64,000 nucleotides of DNA, from NCBI RefSeq assembly GCF_028748065.1, contig NZ_CP118166.1, forward strand, positions 1,751,501 through 1,815,500. Reading direction: 5' to 3'. This document shows positions 1-8,313 of the stretch, in pieces. The notes under the pieces are model-generated. The model saw only the letters and a list, made by a program, of their open reading frames with translations. It was not told the origin of the DNA and made no database searches. This DNA comes from Hyphococcus flavus (GTDB lineage: Bacteria > Pseudomonadota > Alphaproteobacteria > Caulobacterales > Parvularculaceae). Within the stretch, counting starts at the first letter, position 1; every line of letters starts with the position of its first letter. A program made the translations under genes and the position numbers.

Positions 1-561
1 GAAACGCATTTCTTTTCCATTTTCACGGGCTTCTTTTAACAACACTGAATCGACGCCTGAACCCGGATCAAAACCCTGATTGATGATGAATTGTACGCTG
101 AGCGTCAAAAACGCATTCCATGGACGCATGGAATTTACAGCTGAAAAGGGCAGGCCAAGCTCTGTTGTAATCTCCTGCAGCTCCTGCGTATCCGCGTCGC
201 CGAGCAGACCTGAAAGCGTTTCCCCGGCTTGATAGAACCCTTTAGTCATGACGACATTAAGAGCGACCGACTCTGTGTCCGGCGCATCAGCCTCGACCTC
301 AAAGTAAACGGTTTCAGCTTGTTCGAGAGCGGCGTTGAGCGCATCAGTGCGCCAATCAAGCGTGGCTGGCAAAATATGAAACGTGCCTAGCAGAATATAT
401 TCGGAGTCGGCGTCGGCGACACGCCACATGGCAGGCGTTGCAGTATCTGTTGAAATGTCGAGCGTTGCGGCGGGCGCCTGAGCCATCACCGGCGATATGA
501 TCGCCAAAAAGCTGGCTGCCAGGCCTAGGAGCGTATACTTCGCCATTATTGTCGCTTTCAT
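1..561 (-). CDS. TraB/GumN family protein, C-terminus beyond window
   Basis: Reading the minus strand from 561 gives an open frame that runs off the left edge, so only about 187 N-terminal residues are visible. It begins MKATIMAKYTLLGLAA, a signal peptide ending near VMAQA; a second start at 546 (MAKYTLL) is equally possible. Diagnostic TraB/GumN segments are LLGTFHILP about 35 residues after the signal peptide and, near the edge, GVDSVLLKEA. The family is related to Tiki-type metalloproteases and the short glycine-histidine motif is its hallmark; the substrate in bacteria is mostly unknown. The protein is probably periplasmic or lipid-anchored. The gene is divergent from the tRNA-Arg gene. 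Family call is good, function is not known. Confidence 0.85.
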   Translation of the reverse strand, partial: MKATIMAKYTLLGLAASFLAIISPVMAQAPAATLDISTDTATPAMWRVADADSEYILLGTFHILPATLDWRTDALNAALEQAETVYFEVEADAPDTESVALNVVMTKGFYQAGETLSGLLGDADTQELQEITTELGLPFSAVNSMRPWNAFLTLSVQFIINQGFDPGSGVDSVLLKEARENGKEMRF

Positions 562-685
562 TACTACGGTGTTTCTTTTCGCATCCAGAACCTGGACCAT
601 CAAGAGGGCGAAATGATGACGTGATTTCATGAGCTTTCGCGCCCTTGCCGGGGGCTGTCTGATCGCGTAAACCCTCGCTTCCTCA

Positions 686-762
<77 letters not shown>

Positions 763-783
763 TTACGGTTCAGTCAGGAACAA

Positions 784-814
784 AAAAGCCGCCGGCAATA
801 TTGCGGCGGCTTTT
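784..814. terminator. Bidirectional Rho-independent terminator
   Basis: A perfect 11-bp stem (AAAAGCCGCCG against CGGCGGCTTTT) with a 9-nt loop lies between the tRNA-Arg gene and the convergent cold-shock gene. The A-run on one side and T-run on the other let it stop transcription from both directions. Confidence 0.9.
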
Positions 815-836
815 ACAGTTTGTCAGTCAGCGGAGT

Positions 837-1043
837 TTATTCCGCAGATTTAAGGTTTCCCGCTGATGTTTTTCCGCGTTGATCCACCAACTCGTAAGAA
901 ACGCGCTGCCCTTCCTGCAAGTCGGGCATGCCGGCTTCTTTAACCGCGGATATATGTACGAATACGTCTTTGCCGCCGTCGTCAGGGGCGATAAATCCAT
1001 ATCCTTTTGTGGCGTTGAACCATTTGACAGCGCCTGTAGCCAT
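837..1043 (-). CDS. CspA-family cold-shock protein
   Basis: A 68-residue single cold-shock domain. The RNA-binding motifs are intact: KGYGFIAP (RNP1-like, residues about 14-21) and DVFVHIS (RNP2-like, about 26-32), with the typical MATGAVKWFNATKGYG opening. The family binds single-stranded RNA or DNA and acts as an RNA chaperone in the cytoplasm. An AGGAG ribosome-binding site sits 7-8 nt before the ATG. Upstream there is about 300 nt without a gene, consistent with the long untranslated leaders that often control cold-shock mRNAs. The paralogue cannot be assigned. Confidence 0.95.
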   Translation of the reverse strand: MATGAVKWFNATKGYGFIAPDDGGKDVFVHISAVKEAGMPDLQEGQRVSYELVDQRGKTSAGNLKSAE

Positions 1044-1358
1044 TCGTCGATCTCCTATTCATGGCGTCGTCCCCGCGCGCTCGTGCACAGGGCCTTGGTA
1101 GGCAACCATGTCTTGGGATCTTAGTTCGGCCAGTCGCCCGGAAACGGGGCGGAGTCGTAAGGTCAGTCAAAACAAAGTCGCACAAGATTTAGAATACAGC
1201 TCTTTGGCGGCGTCAAGACTGCGCTCAGTGCGCGCCATTGGATTGCCGTTAAAATATGGAAACATCATCGGATAATGATGAAAGTTCTAAAATTGTAGCA
1301 TTTTTGTCGACCTGAAAGAGGCAGGTGTTATTTTTTCACAAGAGGTTACGCGCGTGCG
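1044..1358 (-). other. Gene-free stretch upstream of cold-shock gene
   Basis: About 315 nt between the cold-shock start codon and the stop of the beta-helix gene. It must contain the cold-shock promoter and 5' leader. I see only a short imperfect repeat (CATCAT..ATGATG near 1264-1281) and no convincing coding region or RNA family. Confidence 0.4.
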
Positions 1359-2243
1359 TTATTGCGGCTGCAGCGTTCCCCCACGCTCGTTGATAATGTC
1401 ATTGTTCTCAATAGTGGGCGCAAGCGCCGTGTCATTGCGTAGAATTCGGCCATTGCGTTTGCGGTTAATGATGCGGTTGCCGCTGATTTCAAGCGAAATG
1501 GCATCGCCGCCGCGGGAAAGATCATAATTGAACAATGTTGAATTATCGGCGTCAGCAGCCTGGGTGAAACTGCTGCCGGTAATTGAAACGGCGCCGCCAC
1601 GCGATGCATCGACGGCGTAACTTGTTTTTCCATTTGCATCGTCAAAGGACGAACCGTGGATTGTGGTTGTTGCAGCGAGTGATTTCACATGGTGACCGAT
1701 TTTGGTGCCGACGAAACTGCTGCTGGTGATCTCCAGCACGGCGCCGCTTGAGAGGTAAATGCCGTGAGAATACCCATCGCCATAACCGTTGCCGATAAAC
1801 TGTGAGCTTTGGATGACGACTTTCCCGTGTTCCTGACCTGTCGCTAGAATACCGTTTTCATTATTTTCGAAAGTGCAGTTGATCGCCGTCAGATTGACGC
1901 CGTCATGGCGAATGCCGGCGCCATTAAGGTCCGGTGATGTGGCGCCTTCAAAGCGGATGTTCTCAACGTGCAAGCTTGCATCCCAAAGCGGGTTCAAGAT
2001 GCCTTTCGCCACGGGTTGCGAAGAAAAGAAAGTGACGCCTTCTTCCCCGATAAGCGACAAGTCACGAGGGATTTTCAGGTCGCTAAGATCATAACGCCCT
2101 GCAACGACATAAATGACCTCGCCTGACTCACCATTCCGTACGGCGCGCTCCAGGGCGTTCGCGTTATCAACACGAACATCCGCCCACGACGGCTGGGAGA
2201 TCAGCAAAAGAGCGGCGAAAAGAGTTAATGCGAGTTTCATCAT
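1359..2243 (-). CDS. Secreted right-handed beta-helix protein
   Basis: About 294 residues beginning MMKLALTLFAALLLISQPSWA, a signal peptide with cleavage after SWA. The mature part consists of short repeats rich in G, N and S (for example NCTFENNENGILATG, SSQFIGNGYGDGYSHGIYL, SSSFVGTKIGHH), the pattern of parallel beta-helix coils as in pectate-lyase-like and NosD/CASH proteins. No catalytic motif can be assigned, so binding or degradation of a periplasmic or extracellular carbohydrate is only a guess. Starts at 2252 or 2240 are also possible. The gene lies 40 nt after the DsbA-like gene on the same strand and may be read from the same transcript. Confidence 0.8.
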   Translation of the reverse strand: MMKLALTLFAALLLISQPSWADVRVDNANALERAVRNGESGEVIYVVAGRYDLSDLKIPRDLSLIGEEGVTFFSSQPVAKGILNPLWDASLHVENIRFEGATSPDLNGAGIRHDGVNLTAINCTFENNENGILATGQEHGKVVIQSSQFIGNGYGDGYSHGIYLSSGAVLEITSSSFVGTKIGHHVKSLAATTTIHGSSFDDANGKTSYAVDASRGGAVSITGSSFTQAADADNSTLFNYDLSRGGDAISLEISGNRIINRKRNGRILRNDTALAPTIENNDIINERGGTLQPQ

Positions 2244-2283
2244 CTGCAGCATAGCGCAATATTCAGACCATTGCGTGAAAATT

Positions 2284-2949
2284 TTACGCGGCGGCGGTCG
2301 CCGCCTGGCGCAACGCATCGGCAAGCCGCCCTGGGGGCAGTGCGCCGGAAAAGCCCGTTCGCTCGTTGACGATGAAAGTCGGCACGCCGGTGACGCCGGC
2401 CTGTCTGCACGCCCCTGCTTCGGATCTGACTTCGTTTGCGCTGGCCGCGTTTTCGAGATCGCGTTTCGCATTGTCCTTGTCGAGGCCGGCATCCTCCGCA
2501 ATGTTGAGCAGTGTTTCGTCATCACCGATATTGTCGGCATTGTCCCAATAGGCGGCGTACAGCGCCGCAGCGAGCCTTTCCTGCGCGCCGTCAAAATGGG
2601 CCAGCCTGATCAGTTGATGAGCTTTTAAAGTATTTGGAAGGTGCGCTGGTTTTAAGGGGTCGAATGTGAAACCGGCGCCCATGGCGGCTGCTTTCAACTG
2701 GTGGACCATTTCCGCACGTTGCGCTTCGTCAGGAAATTTCTTTGCATAATAGGCGCGCCGGTCGACGCCAGCCGCCGGCGTGTCCGGGTTAAGCTGATAC
2801 GCCCGGATGCGCGGCAGGACGATGTACTCCTCGGCAAGCCGGTCGCGCGCAAGCTGAAATGACTTCAACCCCACATAACACCACGGGCAAACCGGATCGG
2901 AGACGATATCGACGAGCAATCTCGGGCGGGTGTTGGTTGGCGTCGTCAC
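2284..2949 (-). CDS. DsbA-family (FrnE-like) thiol oxidoreductase
   Basis: A 221-residue protein without signal peptide, so cytoplasmic. It opens with a thioredoxin-fold strand followed by SDPVCPWCYVG, whose CPWC is the redox-active motif of the FrnE/2-hydroxychromene-2-carboxylate isomerase-like DsbA group. Further family marks are AYQLNPDTP, LPNTLKAHQL and, near the C-terminus, GVTGVPTFIVNE with the cis-proline. Members catalyse disulfide exchange; the physiological partner is unknown. Its start codon overlaps the stop of the upstream crotonase gene by 4 nt, indicating translational coupling. Confidence 0.9.
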   Translation of the reverse strand: MTTPTNTRPRLLVDIVSDPVCPWCYVGLKSFQLARDRLAEEYIVLPRIRAYQLNPDTPAAGVDRRAYYAKKFPDEAQRAEMVHQLKAAAMGAGFTFDPLKPAHLPNTLKAHQLIRLAHFDGAQERLAAALYAAYWDNADNIGDDETLLNIAEDAGLDKDNAKRDLENAASANEVRSEAGACRQAGVTGVPTFIVNERTGFSGALPPGRLADALRQAATAAA

Positions 2950-3710
2950 TGCGCAATCCCTTTCAGCCGGTCCATGGTGTCGGTGATGTCGGGGTAGTTT
3001 CTCGCCACTTCTTCCTCAAGCGCGCTCTCGAGCGGACGGTTTTCTTCGTGCAGACGATAAAGGTCCTTATAAGCGGCAATGGCGCCGGGACTTGCCTCTG
3101 CGATGGCGGCGGCCCGTTTGTGCGTTTCGGCATCCAGCGCATCTTTGTCGGCAAAAACGGCGGTTGCGAGCCCCCAGCGTTCTGCGTCAGCGCCGGAAAA
3201 CGTCGCTGCAGTAAATGAAAGTTCGCGGGCGCGCCTGACGCCTACGGCGCGGGCAAGGTTCTGGCTCATGCCCCAGCTTGGACGCAGACCCCATTTGGCG
3301 TGCGTGTCGCCAAACTTTGTGTCCGCCGTTGTCAGGATAAAATCAGCGTGCAGCGCCAGCTCCAGCGCTCCGGTAAAACAAAAACCGTGCACCTTGGCGA
3401 TGACCGGCACCGATGCATGACGAATGGCTTCCACAGCGGCGAAGGATGCGCCGTCGAATACGTCATCGACTTTGCCTTCCTTAAAGGTTGCGCCTTGCAG
3501 CAGTTTCAAATCGACACCGGCGGAAAAGGCGCGTCCGGCGCCTTCCAGGATGATAACCCGAGCGCTTTTCTCCGCCGCTTCCAGTGCGCTGATCAGCGCG
3601 CGCAACAGGTCGGGCGTAAACGCATTAAGCGCGTCCGGGCGGTTCAGAGTTATGGCGGCGACATTGTTTTCGGTTTTCGATTGGACAAGTTCAGCGCTCA
3701 TTTTTCTCAC
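2946..3710 (-). CDS. Enoyl-CoA hydratase/isomerase (crotonase) family protein
   Basis: A 254-residue crotonase-fold protein. The CoA/oxyanion-hole segment AFSAGVDLKLL is near residue 62, and the second oxyanion region GFCFTGALELALHAD carries one acidic residue. In standard enoyl-CoA hydratases the next block reads like FG.PE...G..PG.GG; here it is FGDTHAKWGLRPSWG, so the second catalytic glutamate is missing. The protein may therefore be an isomerase, thioesterase or other acyl-CoA enzyme instead of a hydratase. It is translationally coupled to the DsbA-like gene and preceded by a divergent GNAT-nitrilase gene. Confidence 0.88.
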   Translation of the reverse strand: MRKMSAELVQSKTENNVAAITLNRPDALNAFTPDLLRALISALEAAEKSARVIILEGAGRAFSAGVDLKLLQGATFKEGKVDDVFDGASFAAVEAIRHASVPVIAKVHGFCFTGALELALHADFILTTADTKFGDTHAKWGLRPSWGMSQNLARAVGVRRARELSFTAATFSGADAERWGLATAVFADKDALDAETHKRAAAIAEASPGAIAAYKDLYRLHEENRPLESALEEEVARNYPDITDTMDRLKGIAQ

Positions 3711-3843
3711 CTGTGCTTTTTAAAGACCGTAACGGCGTCTTCGGCCCAGGTCGACCGGCAAACACAGCAATTGATTGCCGCCCCGGGGCGTGGCGTGCTA
3801 GTCGTGACGCGCAAACTTAAAGGCGCTTAACCCCCCGTGATCT

Positions 3844-5403
3844 ATGTCCGAAGTTGAAAGAAAACCCAAGCTTGTCGTCCGCAATGCCGAACTTTCCGAC
3901 GTACCTGACATCGCCGCTCTGTCGCGGCGCGTTTACGGCGACAAGGAAGCCTCGGCGGAAGATGAAATTCGCGGACAGATCAACAACTTTCCCGAAGGTC
4001 AGTTTCTCGCCGAATATGAGGGAAAAGTCGTCGGCTACTGTGCGACGTTCATTATCCCCGAAGAACCGGTGATGCAGCCGCATAGCTGGATGGAGATTAC
4101 CGGCGGGGGATTTGCGTCCCGCCATGACCCGAACGGCGATTATCTTTACGGCATGGAGGTGAGCGTTGATCCGTCGGCGCGGCGCCTTCGCATCGGTCAG
4201 CGGTTTTACAAACTCCGGCGTGAGTTGTGCGAGTATATGGAGCTCAAAGGCATCGTCTTTGGCGGGCGCTTGCCCGGATATGCGCGGCGGGAAAAAGACT
4301 ACCCAAATCCGCTCGACTACGTGAACGCAGTCGTTGAAAAACAAATCAAGGATCAGGTGATCAACTTTCAGCTCGCGCAAGGGTTCGAGCCGATCGGCAT
4401 GTTGCCCAATTATCTGCCCGAGGATCATGCATCCAAAGGTTACGCCGTGCACATGATCTGGCGCAATCCGCTTGCGCCGGAAGTGGCGCCGCAGAAATCG
4501 ACCAGACCGGACTCTCGCCTGCCGGAAAACGTACGGGTCGCAACGGTACAGTTCCAGATGCGTAAAATCTCACGCATTCGCGAGTTTGAAGAACAGGTTG
4601 AATATTTTGTCGATGTGGCGGCGGACTATAAAGCTGACTTCGTCGTGTTCCCTGAACTGTTCACGCTGCAATTGCTGTCGCTCGAAACGGAAAAGCTGGC
4701 GCCGGCGCCGGCCATTGAGAAAATTGCGGAATACAAGGAGCGGTATTGCAACTTCATGGGCAAGCTTGCCGTTTCTTATAACATTAATATCATCGGCGGG
4801 TCGCACCCGACAAAGGTGGATAACGGCGAGATTCACAATGTCTGTTACGTCTTTCTGCGTGACGGCTCCATGTATTCTCAGGAAAAACTGCATCCGACGC
4901 CGGCCGAAACAACCTGGTGGAACATCAAGGGCGGCGAGGGTGCGAGCGTCATTCCAACCGACTGCGGCCCTATCGGCGTGATGATTTGTTACGACTCTGA
5001 GTTCCCGGAAATCGCCCGGCACCTCGTTGACCAGGGCGCCATGCTGCTCTTTGTACCCATGTGTACTGATGAACGGCGCGGTTACTTGCGGGTCCGCTAT
5101 TGTTGTCAGGCGCGGGCTGTAGAAAACCAGTGCTATGTGGTTTTATCCGGCGTTGTCGGCAATCTGCCGAATGTCGAAAATATGGATATCCACTATGCGG
5201 AAAGCTGTATCCTGACGCCGTCGGATTTTGCATTCGCGCGCGACGGCGTTGCGGCGGATACCGCGCCTAATACGGAAACGGTGGCGCTTGCAGACTTGAG
5301 CTTGCAGGATCTGTTGATCAGTCGTCAGTCCGGCGCGGTGCAAAACCTGAAGAACCGCCGTTTTGATCTTTATAATGTTCGCTGGAAAGGCCGGCGTGTT
5401 TGA
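3844..5403 (+). CDS. Fused GNAT acetyltransferase and carbon-nitrogen hydrolase
   Basis: A 519-residue two-domain protein. Residues about 10-210 form a GNAT domain (LVVRNAELSDV opening, EVSVDPSARRLRIGQRFY acetyl-CoA-binding loop). Residues about 228-500 form a nitrilase-superfamily domain with the full catalytic triad: Glu271 in VFPELFT, Lys348 in QEKLHPT and Cys382 in MICYDSEFPE. The architecture is known in bacteria, and nitrilase domains hydrolyse amides or nitriles; the substrate is not evident. No signal peptide, so cytoplasmic. A secreted DsrE-like gene begins 13 nt downstream and is probably cotranscribed. Confidence 0.92.
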   Translation: MSEVERKPKLVVRNAELSDVPDIAALSRRVYGDKEASAEDEIRGQINNFPEGQFLAEYEGKVVGYCATFIIPEEPVMQPHSWMEITGGGFASRHDPNGDYLYGMEVSVDPSARRLRIGQRFYKLRRELCEYMELKGIVFGGRLPGYARREKDYPNPLDYVNAVVEKQIKDQVINFQLAQGFEPIGMLPNYLPEDHASKGYAVHMIWRNPLAPEVAPQKSTRPDSRLPENVRVATVQFQMRKISRIREFEEQVEYFVDVAADYKADFVVFPELFTLQLLSLETEKLAPAPAIEKIAEYKERYCNFMGKLAVSYNINIIGGSHPTKVDNGEIHNVCYVFLRDGSMYSQEKLHPTPAETTWWNIKGGEGASVIPTDCGPIGVMICYDSEFPEIARHLVDQGAMLLFVPMCTDERRGYLRVRYCCQARAVENQCYVVLSGVVGNLPNVENMDIHYAESCILTPSDFAFARDGVAADTAPNTETVALADLSLQDLLISRQSGAVQNLKNRRFDLYNVRWKGRRV

Positions 5404-5416
5404 AAGGAATTATAAA

Positions 5417-5956
5417 TTGAAATTACTTCTTCAAATCGCCATTGGGATGGTTTTTTTAGCGGCGTCTGTACATGCGCAAAACGAAAAGTTTAGTACCGGC
5501 CCTGTGTTTGAAGATTTTGGCCCTGTCGCCAATGTCGATAACGAACTGATTATTCCTGACGGCGCTAAAATGCGCATCAGTTTTGATGTCAGCAAGGGGG
5601 CGGATGCAGGCGAGCTGAACCGCACGCTCGTTTCCGCGGCGCGCTTTATCAATATGCATGCACGTACGGGCGTGCCGGTTGAGGATATTGACGCCGCCGT
5701 GGTCGTGCATGGCAAGGCGGTTTATGATGTCTCGAAAGCTGCCCGCTATGCGGATGCAATAGGCGGCGAAAACGCCAATGCGGCCCTGATCGAGGCGTTA
5801 ACAGGCAAGGGTGTGCGGATAATCGTCTGCGGCCAGAGCGCTGCTTATTACGAAGTTGCGAATGACGACTTGTTGCCTGGTGTTGAAATGGCCATATCGG
5901 CCATGACCGCGCATGTTCTGTTGCAACAGGAAGGATACGCGATCAATCCGTTTTAG
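5417..5956 (+). CDS. Secreted DsrE-like protein
   Basis: The best start is TTG at 5417, with AAGGA about 8 nt before it; this gives 179 residues beginning MKLLLQIAIGMVFLAASVHAQ, a clear signal peptide. An upstream ATG at 5363 would bury the signal and overlap the previous gene. The mature domain contains DAAVVVHGKAVYDV and a conserved cysteine in GVRIIVCGQSAAYY, the pattern of DsrE/DsrF-like sulfur-relay folds, here exported to the periplasm. Its role is unknown; the neighbouring GNAT-nitrilase fusion gives no clear link. Confidence 0.82.
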   Translation: MKLLLQIAIGMVFLAASVHAQNEKFSTGPVFEDFGPVANVDNELIIPDGAKMRISFDVSKGADAGELNRTLVSAARFINMHARTGVPVEDIDAAVVVHGKAVYDVSKAARYADAIGGENANAALIEALTGKGVRIIVCGQSAAYYEVANDDLLPGVEMAISAMTAHVLLQQEGYAINPF

Positions 5957-5959
5957 GAT

Positions 5960-7042
5960 TTAAAACCCTACCACCCACGCTGCGTCCGCTGGCGTTTTGC
6001 CTTCAAGAACTTCGGCCCATGCCTTTTCAACGGCTTTGGCGCCGTTCTCTCTGCGGATAACAAGCCAGTCGCGGGATTTGATCGCCGCGTCTTTCCAGAA
6101 AGCAAACGCCTGCTTTTCAAACGCGCCGGGGCCCCATTCCTGCGTGCGTTTTTGAATATGGCCCGGCGCAAAAAACATGGCGCTGCGTTCACGAATGAAA
6201 TCCGGTCCCATGTTATTGGCGTTATAGTGTGTGACGCCAACATTCGATGTGTACTTCATATTGTCGCCAAGGGCCTTGTGCAGTTCGCCCAGCAGTTTTC
6301 CATTGCCAGACATGTCGACAATGACGGCAGGACTTGCCGTATCTATTGCAGCAACATCATCATAAGTCAGCACATTATCGTAGAGCTTTAATTTTTCGAC
6401 CGCCTGTTTGTTGCGCGACGATGTGAGTCCAACAAGTTTCGGGGCGATCGGATCGGATTTGATCGCATAGGCGGCGCCAATCGCCGTTTTGCTGGACGCG
6501 CTTGGGATAATGACTTGCTTTGCCTCAAACCAGCCATTGTCTTTCAGAAAATCGTAAATGCAGTACGAAGTGGCGTAGAGCGGAAACAGCACCATGCGTT
6601 CGTCATCCATTTCCTTATCAAAATGCGGTTCTGCTTTGACGCGCGCGTAAGAGTTGTAAACCGGCGGCAAGTCAGCCCGGTGCGCGGCGCCGTCAAACAG
6701 CCTTTCGTCGCGGATTTTCGCCGGCGCCATGACCAGATGGCTCGCCATTGGGAAATAGCCATAGAGCCGGTCGCCCACAGGAATATCCGGATGGCTTGAT
6801 TGAATGACATCAGCAAAGCCCCAGACAGGGATAATTCCTTCATCGTCTTTGGCGACAGGAAAGAACTTCCAGTAACCGATCTTTTCGCCAACAACGCCAT
6901 AGGTGACGTTATTGGCGGTCAGCGCAAAACGATCGACCTTGGCGAGAATTTCGCCACTTTTGAGCGATGGCGCCTCGCGCGTATCAATGCGCCAGCTCGA
7001 TAGGTCGTTCTTCGCAACGATGAATTCGGTGATCTCGGTCAT
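5960..7042 (-). CDS. DUF2855 family protein
   Basis: A 360-residue cytoplasmic protein with the recognisable DUF2855 pattern: FALTANNVTYGVVGEKIGYW near residue 40, WGFADVIQS, LYGYFPMASHLVM and a C-terminal DWLVIRRENG. The N-terminal half resembles the GroES-like part of medium-chain reductases, and IIPSASSKTAIGAAY plus LVGLTSSRN suggest a nucleotide-binding Rossmann half, but the reaction is undetermined. The stop codon lies 3 nt from the stop of the convergent DsrE-like gene. Confidence 0.85.
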   Translation of the reverse strand: MTEITEFIVAKNDLSSWRIDTREAPSLKSGEILAKVDRFALTANNVTYGVVGEKIGYWKFFPVAKDDEGIIPVWGFADVIQSSHPDIPVGDRLYGYFPMASHLVMAPAKIRDERLFDGAAHRADLPPVYNSYARVKAEPHFDKEMDDERMVLFPLYATSYCIYDFLKDNGWFEAKQVIIPSASSKTAIGAAYAIKSDPIAPKLVGLTSSRNKQAVEKLKLYDNVLTYDDVAAIDTASPAVIVDMSGNGKLLGELHKALGDNMKYTSNVGVTHYNANNMGPDFIRERSAMFFAPGHIQKRTQEWGPGAFEKQAFAFWKDAAIKSRDWLVIRRENGAKAVEKAWAEVLEGKTPADAAWVVGF

Positions 7043-7159
7043 GGTTCGCCCTTCCTACTTGCCGGCAGGCTAACATCGTCACGCCTTTAAGTTGAGCACG
7101 GATCGCACAAACATATCCTCTGAGGCGAAAATCGACAGGAATCCCATATTTGGTGCGTA

Positions 7160-7318
7160 GTTATCCACCACTTCCGGGGATGCCTTATGATGCTTTCTCT
7201 GATTGGTGCAGGCGTCATGCGACGCGCGAACGCATCACAGTACGAAAAGAAAAGGAACGAAATGTTGTATCTGGAAATGTTGTACAAAAACACGTTGGCG
7301 AAGTTTTACAACATTCGG
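7160..7318 (-). repeat. TTGTACAA hairpin element, copy A
   Basis: Read on the minus strand, this intergenic block contains CCGAATGTTGTA, an imperfect hairpin closing with TTGTACAACATT, then GCATCATAA about 125 nt from the start and GTGGATAAC 25 nt later. The same landmarks in the same order occur on the plus strand at 20000-20176. It fills most of the 358-nt gap between the DUF2855 and GNAT genes. A small frame overlapping it on the plus strand (from 7187) has no family resemblance and is not called as a gene. Confidence 0.55.
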
Positions 7319-7401
7319 CTGCAGGCCTTGGCGGGGGCCAAACAGGACAAGCTGAAAGGGGAGAGCCGTTGTACAGCTTTCATGCGCGCCGCAGCATGCG
7401 T

Positions 7402-7953
7402 TCACGGCGTCACCTTGAACGCCGGCGGTGGTTCGAAGTCAGTAAGGCTCAATTCCATGCGCCGTGTTTCAACCTCGCGCCCGCGTCCGAGCGAGTGCAT
7501 GGTGACGGATTTGCCAGTGTATCGGAAACCGATTTTTTCAAGAACGCGGCCCGAGACTATATTGTCAGTAAAGTGACCGGAGATGACAGATTTTGCGCAC
7601 AAACCTTGAATAGCGAATTGCACAGTGGCTCTCGCCGCTTCGGTGGCTGCGCCGCGACCTCGGGCGTCATTTGCTATCCAGTAGCCAAGCTCCCAGGCGT
7701 CGCCTTCTTGCAGAACGCCGCTACAGCCAATGATCGTTTCACCATCGCAGACAGCGAAAGGAAATTCTTTTTTTTCAGAGACCGCGTTCATGGCGTAGCG
7801 CGTAAAAGCAATCGCGTTGTCGAGCGTGTAAGGGTGCGGAATACGCGCCGTGTTTCGCGCGATCAGTTCGTCGTTGCAGATTTTGGCGAATGCTGGGGCA
7901 TCAGCTTCAGTAATCGGCCGCAAGGTAAAGCGTTTTGTATAAATGATGGTCAT
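7402..7953 (-). CDS. GNAT acetyltransferase, RimJ/RimL type
   Basis: A 183-residue single-domain acetyltransferase. FTLRPITEADAPAF opens the fold, WELGYWIANDARGRGAATEA holds the acetyl-CoA pyrophosphate loop (R-G-R-G-A), and SGRVLEKIGFRYTG is the typical C-terminal segment of the ribosomal-protein-acetylase-like branch. Substrate is unknown. The start lies 15-20 nt past the terminator of the rplU-rpmA transcript, so it either uses read-through or its own promoter within that short interval. Confidence 0.9.
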   Translation of the reverse strand: MTIIYTKRFTLRPITEADAPAFAKICNDELIARNTARIPHPYTLDNAIAFTRYAMNAVSEKKEFPFAVCDGETIIGCSGVLQEGDAWELGYWIANDARGRGAATEAARATVQFAIQGLCAKSVISGHFTDNIVSGRVLEKIGFRYTGKSVTMHSLGRGREVETRRMELSLTDFEPPPAFKVTP

Positions 7954-7967
7954 GTCAGGGCCGGATT

Positions 7968-8002
7968 ACAAAAAAGGGAAAGCGCGAAATGCGCCTTCCC
8001 TT
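7968..8002 (-). terminator. Rho-independent terminator of rplU-rpmA
   Basis: On the minus strand, AAGGGAAGGCGC and GCGCTTTCCCTT form an 11-bp stem with one mismatch pair around a 5-nt loop, followed directly by a T-run. It lies about 45 nt after the rpmA stop. Confidence 0.9.
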
Positions 8003-8046
8003 CAAAACTGTATCCTTTGGCGCGTTCTTGCGCCTTAAAGGGCGCG

Positions 8047-8310
8047 TTAGTTTGCATCACCCGGAATAACGGAGACAAAGTTCTTGCCGCCGCGCTTTTC
8101 AGCGAACTTTACCCGGCCGTTAACGAGCGAAAACAGCGTATGGTCCTTGCCCATGCCGACATTGTCGCCGGGGTGAAACTTGGTGCCGCGCTGGCGCACG
8201 ATAATGTTGCCAGGAACGACATCTTCGCCGCCGTACTTCTTTACGCCCAACCGGCGTCCGGCCGAGTCGCGTCCGTTGCGGGAGGAACCGCCTGCCTTTT
8301 TATGCGCCAT
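8047..8310 (-). CDS. rpmA: 50S ribosomal protein L27
   Basis: An 87-residue protein of standard L27 length. The N-terminal [16 protein letters not shown] is the flexible tail that reaches the peptidyl-transferase centre, and [21 protein letters not shown] is the family core. No N-terminal prepeptide of the Firmicutes type is present. The start is 3 nt after the rplU stop, so the two genes form the usual rplU-rpmA pair ended by the terminator at 7968-8002. Confidence 0.98.
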   Translation of the reverse strand: MAHKKAGGSSRNGRDSAGRRLGVKKYGGEDVVPGNIIVRQRGTKFHPGDNVGMGKDHTLFSLVNGRVKFAEKRGGKNFVSVIPGDAN

Positions 8311-8313
8311 CTC

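Noticed and set aside
7160-7168. TTATCCACC and GTGGATAAC considered as DnaA boxes of an origin
   Set aside because: Single near-matches, no cluster, no AT-rich unwinding region and no dnaA/dnaN/hemE-type neighbours.
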